From positions 2,211,357 to 2,275,356 of the forward strand of contig OW804097.1 in assembly GCA_942159475.1 (NCBI GenBank): a DNA stretch of 64,000 nt. Reading direction: 5' to 3'. This document shows positions 23,601 to 38,600 of this stretch, piece after piece; position 1 is the first letter of the stretch; each line of letters starts with the position of its first letter. The position numbers were made by a program, and so were the translations under genes. Under the pieces are notes generated by a model. It ran no database searches and was not told where the DNA came from. It saw only the letters and a program-made list of their open reading frames with translations. The stretch comes from Sthenelais limicola (lineage: Eukaryota > Annelida > Polychaeta > Phyllodocida > Sigalionidae).

Positions 23601-26600
23601 TTATATTACAGTAAAGAGTGAGGGGGGTGTTCTACAGTATAGTTTAGTTATAATAAGCCATACAGTGAATGACCGTTATGTTACAGTAAAGAGTGAGGGG
23701 GATGTTCTACAGTATAGTTTAGTTATAATAAGACACACAGTGAATGACCGTTATGTTACAGTAAAGAGTGAGGGGGTTGTTCTACAGTATAGTTTAGTTA
23801 TAATAAGCCATACAGTGAATGACCGTTATATTACAGTAAAGAGTGAGGGGGATGTTCTACAGTATAGTTTAGTTATAATAAGCCATACAGTGAATGACCG
23901 TTATATTACAGTAAAGAGTGAGGGGGATGTTCTACAGTATTGTTTAGTTATTTATAATAAGCCATACAGTGAATGACCGTTATATTACAGTAAAGAGTGA
24001 GGGGGATGTTCTACAGTATTGTTTAGTTATAATAAGCCATACAGTGAATGACCGTTATATTACAGTAAAGAGTGAGGGGGATGTTCTACAGTATAGTGTA
24101 GTTATAATAAGCCATACAGTGAATGACTGTTATATTACAGTAAAGAGTGAGGGGGATGTTCTACAGTATTGTTTAGTTATAATAAGACATACAGTGAGTG
24201 ACCGTTATATTACAGTAAATAGTGAGGGGGATGTTCTACAGTATAGTTTAGTTATAATAAGCCATACAGTGAATGACCGTTATGTTACAGTAAAGAGTGA
24301 GGGGGATGTTCTACAGTATAGTTTAGTTATAATAAGACACACAGTGAATGACCGTTATGTTACAGTAAAGAGTGAGGGGGTTGTTCTACAGTATAGTTTA
24401 GTTATAATAAGACATACAGTGAGTGACCGTTATATTACAGTAAATAGTGAGGGGGATGTTCTACAGTATAGTTTAGTTATAATAAGCCATACAGTGAATG
24501 ACCGTTATATTACAGTAAAGAGTGAGGGGGATGTTCTACAGTATTGTGTAGTTATAATAAGCCATACAGTGAGTGACCGTTATGTTACAGTAAAGAGTGA
24601 GGGGGATGTTCTACAGTATAGTTTAGTTATAATAAGCCATACAGTGAATGACCGTTATATTACAGTAAAGAGTGAGGGGGATGTTCTACAGTATTGTTAG
24701 TTATAATAAGCCATACAGTGAATGACCGTTATATTACAGTAAAGAGTGAGGGGGATGTTCTACAGTATTGTATAGTTATAATAAGCCATACAGTGAGTGA
24801 CCGTTATATTACAGTAAAGAGTGAGGGGGATGTTCTACAGTATAGTTTAGTTATAATAAGCCATACAGTGAATGATTGTTATGTTACAGTAAAGAGTGAG
24901 GGGGATGTTCTACAGTATAGTGTAGTTATAATAAGCCATACAGTGAATGACTGTTATGTTACAGTAAAGAGTGAGGGGGATGTTCTACAGTATAGTGTAG
25001 TTATAATAAGCCATACAGTGAATGACTGTTATGTTACAGTAAAGAGTGAGGGGGATGTTCTACAGTATAGTGTAGTTATAATAAGCCATACAGTGAATGA
25101 CTGTTATGTTACAGTAAAGAGTGAGGGGGATGTTCTACAGTATAGTGTAGTTATAATAAGCCATACAGTGAATGACTGTTATGTTACAGTAAAGAGTGAG
25201 GGGGATGTTCTACAGTATAGTGTAGTTATAATAAGCCATACAGTGAGTGACCGTTATATTACAGTAAAGAGTGAGGGGGATGTTCTACAGTATTGTTTAG
25301 TTATAATAAGCCATACAGTGAGTGACCGTTATATTACAGTAAAGAGTGAGGGGGATGTTCTACAGTATTGTGTAGTTATAATAAGCCATACAGTGAGTGA
25401 CCGTTATAATACAGTAAAGAGTGAGGGGGATGTTCTACAGTATTGTTTAGTTATAATAAGCCATACAGTGAGTGACCGTTATATTACAGTAAAGAGTGAG
25501 GGGGATGTTCTACAGTATAGTGTAGTTATAATAAGCCATACAGTGAGTAACCGTTATATTACAGTAAAGAGTGAGGGGGATGTTCTACAGTATAGTTTAG
25601 TTATAATAAGCCATACAGTGAGTAACCGTTATATTACAGTAAAGAGTGAGGGGGATGTTCTACAGTATAGTTTAGTTATAATAAGCCATACAGTGAATGA
25701 CCGTTATATTACAGTAAAGAGTGAGGGGGATGTTCTACAGTATAGTTTAGTTATAATAAGCCATACAGTGAGTGACCGTTATATTACAGTAAAGAGTGAG
25801 GGGGATGTTCTACAGTATAGTGTAGTTATAATAAGCCATACAGTGAATGACCGTTATATTACAGTAAAGAGTGAGGGGGATGTTCTACAGTATTGTTTAG
25901 TTATAATAAGCCATACAGTGAGTGACCGTTATGTTACAGTAAAGAGTGAGGGGGATGTTCTACAGTATAGTTTAGTTATAATAAGCCATACAGTGAGTGA
26001 CCGTTATATTACAGTAAAGAGTGAGGGGGATGTTCTACAGTATTGTTAGTTATAATAAGCCATACAGTGAATGACTGTTATGTTACGGTAAAGAGTGAGG
26101 GGGATGTTCTACAGTATTGTGTAGTTATAATAAGCCATACAGTGAGTGACCGTTATGTTACAGTAAAGAGTGAGGGGGATGTTCTACAGTATTGTTAGTT
26201 ATAATAAGCCATACAGTGAATGACCGTTATATTACAGTAAAGAGTGAGGGGGATGTTCTACAGTATTGTTAGTTATAATAAGCCATACAGTGAATGACTG
26301 TTATGTTACGGTAAAGAGTGAGGGGGATGTTCTACAGTATTGTGTAGTTATAATAAGCCATACAGTGAGTGACCGTTATATTACAGTAAAGAGTGAAGGG
26401 GATGTTCTACAGTATTGTGTAGTTATAATAAGCCATACAGTGAGTGACCGTTATGTTACAGTAAAGAGTGAGGGGGATGTTCTACAGTATAGTGTAGTTA
26501 TAATAAGCCATACAGTGAGTGACCGTTATATTACAGTAAAGAGTGAGGGGGATGTTCTACAGTGTAGTTATAATAAGCCATACAGTGAATGACTGTTATG

Positions 26601-29600
26601 TTACAGTAAAGAGTGAGGGGGATGTTCTACAGTATAGTTTAGTTATAATAAGCCATACAGTGAGTGACCGTTATGTTACAGTAAAGAGTGAGGGGGATGT
26701 TCTACAGTGTAGTTATAATAAGCCATACAGTGAATGACTGTTATGTTACAGTAAAGAGTGAGGGGGATGTTCTACAGTATTGTTTAGTTATAATAAGCCA
26801 TACAGTGAGTGACCGTTATATTACAGTAAAGAGTGAGGGGGATGTTCTACAGTATAGTTTAGTTATAATAAGCCATACAGTGAGTGACCGTTATATTACA
26901 GTAAAGAGTGAGGGGGATGTTCTACAGTATCCTTTAGTTATAATAAGCCATACAGTGAGTGACCGTTATATTACAGTAAAGAGTGAGGGGGATGTTCTAC
27001 AGTATTGTTTAGTTATAATAAGCCATACAGTGAGTGACCGTTATGTTACAGTAAAGAATGAGGGGGATGTTCTACAGTATTGTGTAGTTATAATAAGACA
27101 TACAGTGAGTGACCGTTATGTTACAGTAAAGAGTGAGGGGGATGTTCTACAGTTTAGTTATAATAAGTCATACAGTGAATGACCGTTATAATACAGTAAA
27201 GAGTGAGGGGGATGTTCTACAGTATTGTTTAGTTATAATAAGCCATACAGTGAATGACCGTTATATTACAGTAAAGAGTGAGGGGGATGTTCTACAGTAT
27301 TGTGTAGTTATAATAAGACATACAGTGAATGACTGTTATATTACAGTAAAGAGTGAGGGGGATGTTCTACAGTATTGTTTAGTTATAATAAGCCATACAG
27401 TGAATGACCGTTATGTTACAGTAAAGAGTGAGGGGGGTGTTCTACAGTATTGTTTAGTTATAATAAGCCATACAGTGAATGACCGTTATGTTACAGTAAA
27501 GAGTGAGGGGGATGTTCTACAGTATTGTTTAGTTATAATAAGCCATACAGTGAATGACTGTTATATTACAGTAAAGAGTGAGGGGGATGTTCTACAGTAT
27601 TGTGTAGTTATAATAAGACATACAGTGAGTGACCGTTATGTTACAGTAAAGAGTGAGGGGGATGTTCTACAGTATTGTGTAGTTATAGTAAGCCATACAG
27701 TGAGTGACCGTTATGTTACAGTAAAGAGTGAGGGGGATGTTCTACAGTATTGTGTAGTTATAATAAGCCATACAGTGAGTGACCGTTATATTACAGTAAA
27801 GAGTGAGGGGGATGTTCTACAGTATTGTGTAGTTATAATAAGCCATACAGTGAATGACTGTTATATTACAGTAAAGAGTGAGGGGGATGTTCTACAGTAT
27901 TGTGTAGTTATAATAAGCCATACAGTGAGTGACCGTTATGTTACAGTAAAGAGTGAGGGGGATGTTCTACAGTATAGTTTAGTTATAATAAGCCATACAG
28001 TGAATGACCGTTATATTACAGTAAAGAGTGAAGGGGATGTTCTACAGTATTGTGTAGTTATAATAAGCCATACAGTGAGTGACCGTTATGTTACAGTAAA
28101 GAGTGAGGGGGATGTTCTACAGTATTGTGTAGTTATAATAAGCCATACAGTGAATGACTGTTATATTACAGTAAAGAGTGAGGGGGATGTTCTACAGTAT
28201 TGTGTTGTTATAATAAGCCATACAGTGAGTGACCGTTATGTTACAGTAAAGAGTGAGGGGGATGTTCTACAGTATAGATTAGTTATAATAAGCCATACAG
28301 TGAGTGACCGTTATATTACAGTAAAGAGTGAGGGGGATGTTCTACAGTATAGATTAGTTATAATAAGCCATACAGTGAGTGACCGTTATATTACAGTAAA
28401 GAGTGAGGGGGATGTTCTACAGCATTGTTTAGTTATAATAAGCCATACAGTGAGTGACCGTTATATTACAGTAAAGAGTGAGGGGGATGTTCTACAGTGA
28501 TCTTTAGTTATAATAAGCCATACAGTGAGTGACCGTTATATTACAGTAAAGAGTGAGGGGGATGTTCTACAGTATTCTTTAGTTATAATAAGCCATACAG
28601 TGAGTAACCGTTATAATACAGTAAAGAGTGAGGGGGATGTTCTACTGTATTGTGTAGTTATAATAAGCCATACAGTGAGTGACCGTTATGTTACAGTAAA
28701 GAGTGAGGGGGGTGTTCTACAGTATTGTTTAGTTATAATAAGCCATACAGTGAATGACCGTTATATTACAGTAAAGAGTGAGGTGGATGTTCTACAGTAT
28801 TGTGTAGTTATAATAAGCCATACAGTGAGTGACCGTTATATTACAGTAAAGAGTGAGGGGGATGTTCTACAGTATAGTTTAGTTATAATAAGCCATACAG
28901 TGAGTGACCGTTATATTACAGTAAAGAGTGAGGGGGATGTTCTACAGTATTGTGTAGTTATAATAAGCCATACAGTGAGTGACCGTTATGTTACAGTAAA
29001 GAGTGAGGGGGATGTTCTACAGTATTGTTCAGTTATAATAAGCCATACAGTGAGTGACCGTTATGTTACAGTAAAGAGTGAGGGGGATGTTCTACAGTAT
29101 TGTTTAGTTATAATAAGCCATACAGTGAGTGACCGTTATATTACAGTAAAGAGTGAGGGGGATGTTCTACAGTATAGTGTAGTTATAATAAGCCATACAG
29201 TGAATGACTGTTATATTACAGTAAAGAGTGAGGGGGATGTTCTACAGTATTGTTTAGTTATAATAAGCCATACAGTGAGTGACCGTTATATTACAGTAAA
29301 GAGTGAGGGGGATGTTCTACAGTATAGTTTAGTTATAATAAGCCATACAGTGAGTGACCGTTATATTACAGTAAAGAGTGAGGGGGATGTTCTACAGTAT
29401 AGTTATAATAAGCCATACAGTGAGTGACCGTTATATTACAGTAAAGAGTGAGGTGGATGTTCTACAGTATTGTGTAGTTATAATAAGCCATACAGTGAGT
29501 GACCGTTATAATACAGTAAAGAGTGAGGGGGATGTTCTACAGTATTGTTTAGTTATAATAAGCCATACAGTGAGTGACCGTTATGTTACAGTAAAGAGTG

Positions 29601-32600
29601 AGGGGGATGTTCTACAGTATTGTGTAGTTATAATAAGCCATACAGTGAATGACTGTTATGTTACGGTAAAGAGTGAGGGGGATGTTCTACAGTATTGTGT
29701 AGTTATAATAAGCCATACAGTGAATGACCGTTATATTACAGTAAAGAGTGAGGGGGATGTTCTACAGTATTGTGTAGTTATAATAAGCCATACAGTGAGT
29801 GACCGTTATGTTACAGTAAAGAGTGAGGGGGATGTTCTACAGTATTGTTTAGTTATTTATAATAAGACATACAGTGAATGACTGTTATATTACAGTAAAG
29901 AGTGAGGGGGATGTTCTACAGTATAGTGTAGTTATAATAAGCCATACAGTGAATGACTGTTATGTTACAGTAAAGAGTGAGGGGGATGTTCTACAGTATT
30001 GTGTAGTTATAATAAGCCATACAGTGAGTGACCGTTATATTACAGTAAAGAGTGAGGTGGATGTTCTACAGTATTGTGTAGTTATAATAAGACATACAGT
30101 GAGTGACCGTTATATTACAGTAAAGAGTGAGGGGGATGTTCTACAGTATTGTGTAGTTATAATAAGCCATACAGTGAGTGACCGTTATATTACAGTAAAG
30201 AGTGAGGGGGATGTTCTACAGTATTGTGTAGTTATAATAAGCCATACAGTGAGTGACCGTTATATTACAGTAAAGAGTGAGGGGGATGTTCTACAGTATA
30301 GTTTAGTTATAATAAGCCATACAGTGAGTGACCGTTATATTACAGTAAAGAGTGAGGGGGATGTTCTACAGTCTTGTGTAGTTATAATAAGCCATACAGT
30401 GAGTGACCGTTATATTACAGTAAAGAGTGAGGGGCATGTTCTACAGTATAGTTTAGTTATAATAAGCCATACAGTGAATGACCGTTATATTACAGTAAAG
30501 AGTGAGGGGGATGTTCTACAGTATTGTTAGTTATAATAAGCCATACAGTGAATGACTGTTATGTTACGGTAAAGAGTGAGGGGGATGTTCTACAGTATTG
30601 TGTAGTTATAATAAGCCATACAGTGAGTGACCGTTATATTACAGTAAAGAGTGAAGGGGATGTTCTACAGTATTGTGTAGTTATAATAAGCCATACAGTG
30701 AGTGACCGTTATGTTACAGTAAAGAGTGAGGGGGATGTTCTACAGTATAGTGTAGTTATAATAAGCCATACAGTGAGTGACCGTTATATTACAGTAAAGA
30801 GTGAGGGGGATGTTCTACAGTGTAGTTATAATAAGCCATACAGTGAATGACTGTTATGTTACAGTAAAGAGTGAGGGGGATGTTCTACAGTATAGTTTAG
30901 TTATAATAAGCCATACAGTGAGTGACCGTTATGTTACAGTAAAGAGTGAGGGGGATGTTCTACAGTGTAGTTATAATAAGCCATACAGTGAATGACTGTT
31001 ATGTTACAGTAAAGAGTGAGGGGGATGTTCTACAGTATTGTTTAGTTATAATAAGCCATACAGTGAGTGACCGTTATATTACAGTAAAGAGTGAGGGGGA
31101 TGTTCTACAGTATAGTTTAGTTATAATAAGCCATACAGTGAGTGACCGTTATATTACAGTAAAGAGTGAGGGGGATGTTCTACAGTATCCTTTAGTTATA
31201 ATAAGCCATACAGTGAGTGACCGTTATATTACAGTAAAGAGTGAGGGGGATGTTCTACAGTATTGTTTAGTTATAATAAGCCATACAGTGAGTGACCGTT
31301 ATGTTACAGTAAAGAATGAGGGGGATGTTCTACAGTATTGTGTAGTTATAATAAGACATACAGTGAGTGACCGTTATGTTACAGTAAAGAGTGAGGGGGA
31401 TGTTCTACAGTTTAGTTATAATAAGTCATACAGTGAATGACCGTTATAATACAGTAAAGAGTGAGGGGGATGTTCTACAGTATTGTTTAGTTATAATAAG
31501 CCATACAGTGAATGACCGTTATATTACAGTAAAGAGTGAGGGGGATGTTCTACAGTATTGTGTAGTTATAATAAGACATACAGTGAATGACTGTTATATT
31601 ACAGTAAAGAGTGAGGGGGATGTTCTACAGTATTGTTTAGTTATAATAAGCCATACAGTGAATGACCGTTATGTTACAGTAAAGAGTGAGGGGGGTGTTC
31701 TACAGTATTGTTTAGTTATAATAAGCCATACAGTGAATGACCGTTATGTTACAGTAAAGAGTGAGGGGGATGTTCTACAGTATTGTTTAGTTATAATAAG
31801 CCATACAGTGAATGACTGTTATATTACAGTAAAGAGTGAGGGGGATGTTCTACAGTATTGTGTAGTTATAATAAGACATACAGTGAGTGACCGTTATGTT
31901 ACAGTAAAGAGTGAGGGGGATGTTCTACAGTATTGTGTAGTTATAATAAGCCATACAGTGAGTGACCGTTATGTTACAGTAAAGAGTGAGGGGGATGTTC
32001 TACAGTATTGTGTAGTTATAATAAGCCATACAGTGAGTGACCGTTATATTACAGTAAAGAGTGAGGGGGATGTTCTACAGTATTGTGTAGTTATAATAAG
32101 CCATACAGTGAATGACTGTTATATTACAGTAAAGAGTGAGGGGGATGTTCTACAGTATTGTGTAGTTATAATAAGCCATACAGTGAGTGACCGTTATGTT
32201 ACAGTAAAGAGTGAGGGGGATGTTCTACAGTATAGTTTAGTTATAATAAGCCATACAGTGAATGACCGTTATATTACAGTAAAGAGTGAAGGGGATGTTC
32301 TACAGTATTGTGTAGTTATAATAAGCCATACAGTGAGTGACCGTTATGTTACAGTAAAGAGTGAGGGGGATGTTCTACAGTATTGTGTAGTTATAATAAG
32401 CCATACAGTGAATGACTGTTATATTACAGTAAAGAGTGAGGGGGATGTTCTACAGTATTGTGTTGTTATAATAAGCCATACAGTGAGTGACCGTTATGTT
32501 ACAGTAAAGAGTGAGGGGGATGTTCTACAGTATAGATTAGTTATAATAAGCCATACAGTGAGTGACCGTTATATTACAGTAAAGAGTGAGGGGGATGTTC

Positions 32601-35600
32601 TACAGTATAGATTAGTTATAATAAGCCATACAGTGAGTGACCGTTATATTACAGTAAAGAGTGAGGGGGATGTTCTACAGCATTGTTTAGTTATAATAAG
32701 CCATACAGTGAGTGACCGTTATATTACAGTAAAGAGTGAGGGGGATGTTCTACAGTGATCTTTAGTTATAATAAGCCATACAGTGAGTGACCGTTATATT
32801 ACAGTAAAGAGTGAGGGGGATGTTCTACAGTATTCTTTAGTTATAATAAGCCATACAGTGAGTAACCGTTATAATACAGTTAAGAGTGAGGGGGATGTTC
32901 TACTGTATTGTGTAGTTATAATAAGCCATACAGTGAGTGACCGTTATGTTACAGTAAAGAGTGAGGGGGGTGTTCTACAGTATTGTTTAGTTATAATAAG
33001 CCATACAGTGAATGACCGTTATATTACAGTAAAGAGTGAGGTGGATGTTCTACAGTATTGTGTAGTTATAATAAGCCATACAGTGAGTGACCGTTATATT
33101 ACAGTAAAGAGTGAGGGGGATGTTCTACAGTATAGTTTAGTTATAATAAGCCATACAGTGAGTGACCGTTATATTACAGTAAAGAGTGAGGGGGATGTTC
33201 TACAGTATTGTGTAGTTATAATAAGCCATACAGTGAGTGACCGTTATGTTACAGTAAAGAGTGAGGGGGATGTTCTACAGTATTGTTCAGTTATAATAAG
33301 CCATACAGTGAGTGACCGTTATGTTACAGTAAAGAGTGAGGGGGATGTTCTACAGTATTGTTTAGTTATAATAAGCCATACAGTGAGTGACCGTTATATT
33401 ACAGTAAAGAGTGAGGGGGATGTTCTACAGTATAGTGTAGTTATAATAAGCCATACAGTGAATGACTGTTATATTACAGTAAAGAGTGAGGGGGATGTTC
33501 TACAGTATTGTTTAGTTATAATAAGCCATACAGTGAGTGACCGTTATATTACAGTAAAGAGTGAGGGGGATGTTCTACAGTATAGTTTAGTTATAATAAG
33601 CCATACAGTGAGTGACCGTTATATTACAGTAAAGAGTGAGGGGGATGTTCTACAGTATAGTTATAATAAGCCATACAGTGAGTGACCGTTATATTACAGT
33701 AAAGAGTGAGGTGGATGTTCTACAGTATTGTGTAGTTATAATAAGCCATACAGTGAGTGACCGTTATAATACAGTAAAGAGTGAGGGGGATGTTCTACAG
33801 TATTGTTTAGTTATAATAAGCCATACAGTGAGTGACCGTTATGTTACAGTAAAGAGTGAGGGGGATGTTCTACAGTATTGTGTAGTTATAATAAGCCATA
33901 CAGTGAATGACTGTTATGTTACGGTAAAGAGTGAGGGGGATGTTCTACAGTATTGTGTAGTTATAATAAGCCATACAGTGAATGACCGTTATATTACAGT
34001 AAAGAGTGAGGGGGATGTTCTACAGTATTGTGTAGTTATAATAAGCCATACAGTGAGTGACCGTTATGTTACAGTAAAGAGTGAGGGGGATGTTCTACAG
34101 TATTGTTTAGTTATTTATAATAAGACATACAGTGAATGACTGTTATATTACAGTAAAGAGTGAGGGGGATGTTCTACAGTATAGTGTAGTTATAATAAGC
34201 CATACAGTGAATGACTGTTATGTTACAGTAAAGAGTGAGGGGGATGTTCTACAGTATTGTGTAGTTATAATAAGCCATACAGTGAGTGACCGTTATATTA
34301 CAGTAAAGAGTGAGGTGGATGTTCTACAGTATTGTGTAGTTATAATAAGACATACAGTGAGTGACCGTTATATTACAGTAAAGAGTGAGGGGGATGTTCT
34401 ACAGTATTGTGTAGTTATAATAAGCCATACAGTGAGTGACCGTTATATTACAGTAAAGAGTGAGGGGGATGTTCTACAGTATAGTTTAGTTATAATAAGC
34501 CATACAGTGAGTGACCGTTATATTACAGTAAAGAGTGAGGGGGATGTTCTACAGTCTTGTGTAGTTATAATAAGCCATACAGTGAGTGACCGTTATATTA
34601 CAGTAAAGAGTGAGGGGCATGTTCTACAGTATAGTTTAGTTATAATAAGCCATACAGTGAATGACCGTTATATTACAGTAAAGAGTGAGGGGGATGTTCT
34701 ACAGTATTGTTAGTTATAATAAGCCATACAGTGAATGACCGTTATATTACAGTAAAGAGTGAGGGGGATGTTCTACAGTATTGTATAGTTATAATAAGCC
34801 ATACAGTGAGTGACCGTTATATTACAGTAAAGAGTGAGGGGGATGTTCTACAGTATAGTTTAGTTATAATAAGCCATACAGTGAATGACTGTTATGTTAC
34901 AGTAAAGAGTGAGGGGGATGTTCTACAGTATAGTGTAGTTATAATAAGCCATACAGTGAATGACTGTTATGTTACAGTAAAGAGTGAGGGGGATGTTCTA
35001 CAGTATAGTGTAGTTATAATAAGCCATACAGTGAATGACTGTTATGTTACAGTAAAGAGTGAGGGGGATGTTCTACAGTATAGTGTAGTTATAATAAGCC
35101 ATACAGTGAATGACTGTTATGTTACAGTAAAGAGTGAGGGGGATGTTCTACAGTATAGTGTAGTTATAATAAGCCATACAGTGAGTGACCGTTATATTAC
35201 AGTAAAGAGTGAGGGGGATGTTCTACAGTATTGTTTAGTTATAATAAGCCATACAGTGAGTGACCGTTATATTACAGTAAAGAGTGAGGGGGATGTTCTA
35301 CAGTATTGTGTAGTTATAATAAGCCATACAGTGAGTGACCGTTATAATACAGTAAAGAGTGAGGGGGATGTTCTACAGTATTGTTTAGTTATAATAAGCC
35401 ATACAGTGAGTGACCGTTATATTACAGTAAAGAGTGAGGGGGATGTTCTACAGTATAGTGTAGTTATAATAAGCCATACAGTGAGTAACCGTTATATTAC
35501 AGTAAAGAGTGAGGGGGATGTTCTACAGTATAGTTTAGTTATAATAAGCCATACAGTGAGTAACCGTTATATTACAGTAAAGAGTGAGGGGGATGTTCTA

Positions 35601-38600
35601 CAGTATAGTTTAGTTATAATAAGCCATACAGTGAATGACCGTTATATTACAGTAAAGAGTGAGGGGGATGTTCTACAGTATAGTTTAGTTATAATAAGCC
35701 ATACAGTGAGTGACCGTTATATTACAGTAAAGAGTGAGGGGGATGTTCTACAGTATAGTGTAGTTATAATAAGCCATACAGTGAATGACCGTTATATTAC
35801 AGTAAAGAGTGAGGGGGATGTTCTACAGTATTGTTTAGTTATAATAAGCCATACAGTGAGTGACCGTTATGTTACAGTAAAGAGTGAGGGGGATGTTCTA
35901 CAGTATAGTTTAGTTATAATAAGCCATACAGTGAGTGACCGTTATATTACAGTAAAGAGTGAGGGGGATGTTCTACAGTATTGTTAGTTATAATAAGCCA
36001 TACAGTGAATGACTGTTATGTTACGGTAAAGAGTGAGGGGGATGTTCTACAGTATTGTGTAGTTATAATAAGCCATACAGTGAGTGACCGTTATGTTACA
36101 GTAAAGAGTGAGGGGGATGTTCTACAGTATTGTTAGTTATAATAAGCCATACAGTGAATGACTGTTATGTTACGGTAAAGAGTGAGGGGGATGTTCTACA
36201 GTATTGTGTAGTTATAATAAGCCATACAGTGAGTGACCGTTATATTACAGTAAAGAGTGAAGGGGATGTTCTACAGTATTGTGTAGTTATAATAAGCCAT
36301 ACAGTGAGTGACCGTTATATTACAGTAAATAGTGAGGGGGATGTTCTACAGTATAGTTTAGTTATAATAAGCCATACAGTGAATGACCGTTATGTTACAG
36401 TAAAGAGTGAGGGGGATGTTCTACAGTATAGTTTAGTTATAATAAGACACACAGTGAATGACCGTTATGTTACAGTAAAGAGTGAGGGGGTTGTTCTACA
36501 GTATAGTTTAGTTATAATAAGACATACAGTGAGTGACCGTTATATTACAGTAAATAGTGAGGGGGATGTTCTACAGTATAGTTTAGTTATAATAAGCCAT
36601 ACAGTGAATGACCGTTATATTACAGTAAAGAGTGAGGGGGATGTTCTACAGTATTGTGTAGTTATAATAAGCCATACAGTGAGTGACCGTTATGTTACAG
36701 TAAAGAGTGAGGGGGATGTTCTACAGTATAGTTTAGTTATAATAAGCCATACAGTGAATGACCGTTATATTACAGTAAAGAGTGAGGGGGATGTTCTACA
36801 GTATTGTTAGTTATAATAAGCCATACAGTGAATGACCGTTATATTACAGTAAAGAGTGAGGGGGATGTTCTACAGTATTGTATAGTTATAATAAGCCATA
36901 CAGTGAGTGACCGTTATATTACAGTAAAGAGTGAGGGGGATGTTCTACAGTATAGTTTAGTTATAATAAGCCATACAGTGAATGATTGTTATGTTACAGT
37001 AAAGAGTGAGGGGGATGTTCTACAGTATAGTGTAGTTATAATAAGCCATACAGTGAATGACTGTTATGTTACAGTAAAGAGTGAGGGGGATGTTCTACAG
37101 TTTAGTGTAGTTATAATAAGCCATACAGTGAATGACTGTTATGTTACAGTAAAGAGTGAGGGGGATGTTCTACAGTATAGTGTAGTTATAATAAGCCATA
37201 CAGTGAATGACTGTTATGTTACAGTAAAGAGTGAGGGGGATGTTCTACAGTATAGTGTAGTTATAATAAGCCATACAGTGAATGACTGTTATGTTACAGT
37301 AAAGAGTGAGGGGGATGTTCTACAGTATAGTGTAGTTATAATAAGCCATACAGTGAGTGACCGTTATATTACAGTAAAGAGTGAGGGGGATGTTCTACAG
37401 TATTGTTTAGTTATAATAAGCCATACAGTGAGTGACCGTTATATTACAGTAAAGAGTGAGGGGGATGTTCTACAGTATTGTGTAGTTATAATAAGCCATA
37501 CAGTGAGTGACCGTTATAATACAGTAAAGAGTGAGGGGGATGTTCTACAGTATTGTTTAGTTATAATAAGCCATACAGTGAGTGACCGTTATATTACAGT
37601 AAAGAGTGAGGGGGATGTTCTACAGTATAGTGTAGTTATAATAAGCCATACAGTGAGTAACCGTTATATTACAGTAAAGAGTGAGGGGGATGTTCTACAG
37701 TATAGTTTAGTTATAATAAGCCATACAGTGAGTAACCGTTATATTACAGTAAAGAGTGAGGGGGATGTTCTACAGTATAGTTTAGTTATAATAAGCCATA
37801 CAGTGAATGACCGTTATATTACAGTAAAGAGTGAGGGGGATGTTCTACAGTATAGTTTAGTTATAATAAGCCATACAGTGAGTGACCGTTATATTACAGT
37901 AAAGAGTGAGGGGGATGTTCTACAGTATAGTGTAGTTATAATAAGCCATACAGTGAATGACCGTTATATTACAGTAAAGAGTGAGGGGGATGTTCTACAG
38001 TATTGTTTAGTTATAATAAGCCATACAGTGAGTGACCGTTATGTTACAGTAAAGAGTGAGGGGGATGTTCTACAGTATAGTTTAGTTATAATAAGCCATA
38101 CAGTGAGTGACCGTTATATTACAGTAAAGAGTGAGGGGGATGTTCTACAGTATTGTTAGTTATAATAAGCCATACAGTGAATGACTGTTATGTTACGGTA
38201 AAGAGTGAGGGGGATGTTCTACAGTATTGTGTAGTTATAATAAGCCATACAGTGAGTGACCGTTATGTTACAGTAAAGAGTGAGGGGGATGTTCTACAGT
38301 ATTGTTAGTTATAATAAGCCATACAGTGAATGACCGTTATATTACAGTAAAGAGTGAGGGGGATGTTCTACAGTATTGTTAGTTATAATAAGCCATACAG
38401 TGAATGACTGTTATGTTACGGTAAAGAGTGAGGGGGATGTTCTACAGTATTGTGTAGTTATAATAAGCCATACAGTGAGTGACCGTTATATTACAGTAAA
38501 GAGTGAAGGGGATGTTCTACAGTATTGTGTAGTTATAATAAGCCATACAGTGAGTGACCGTTATGTTACAGTAAAGAGTGAGGGGGATGTTCTACAGTAT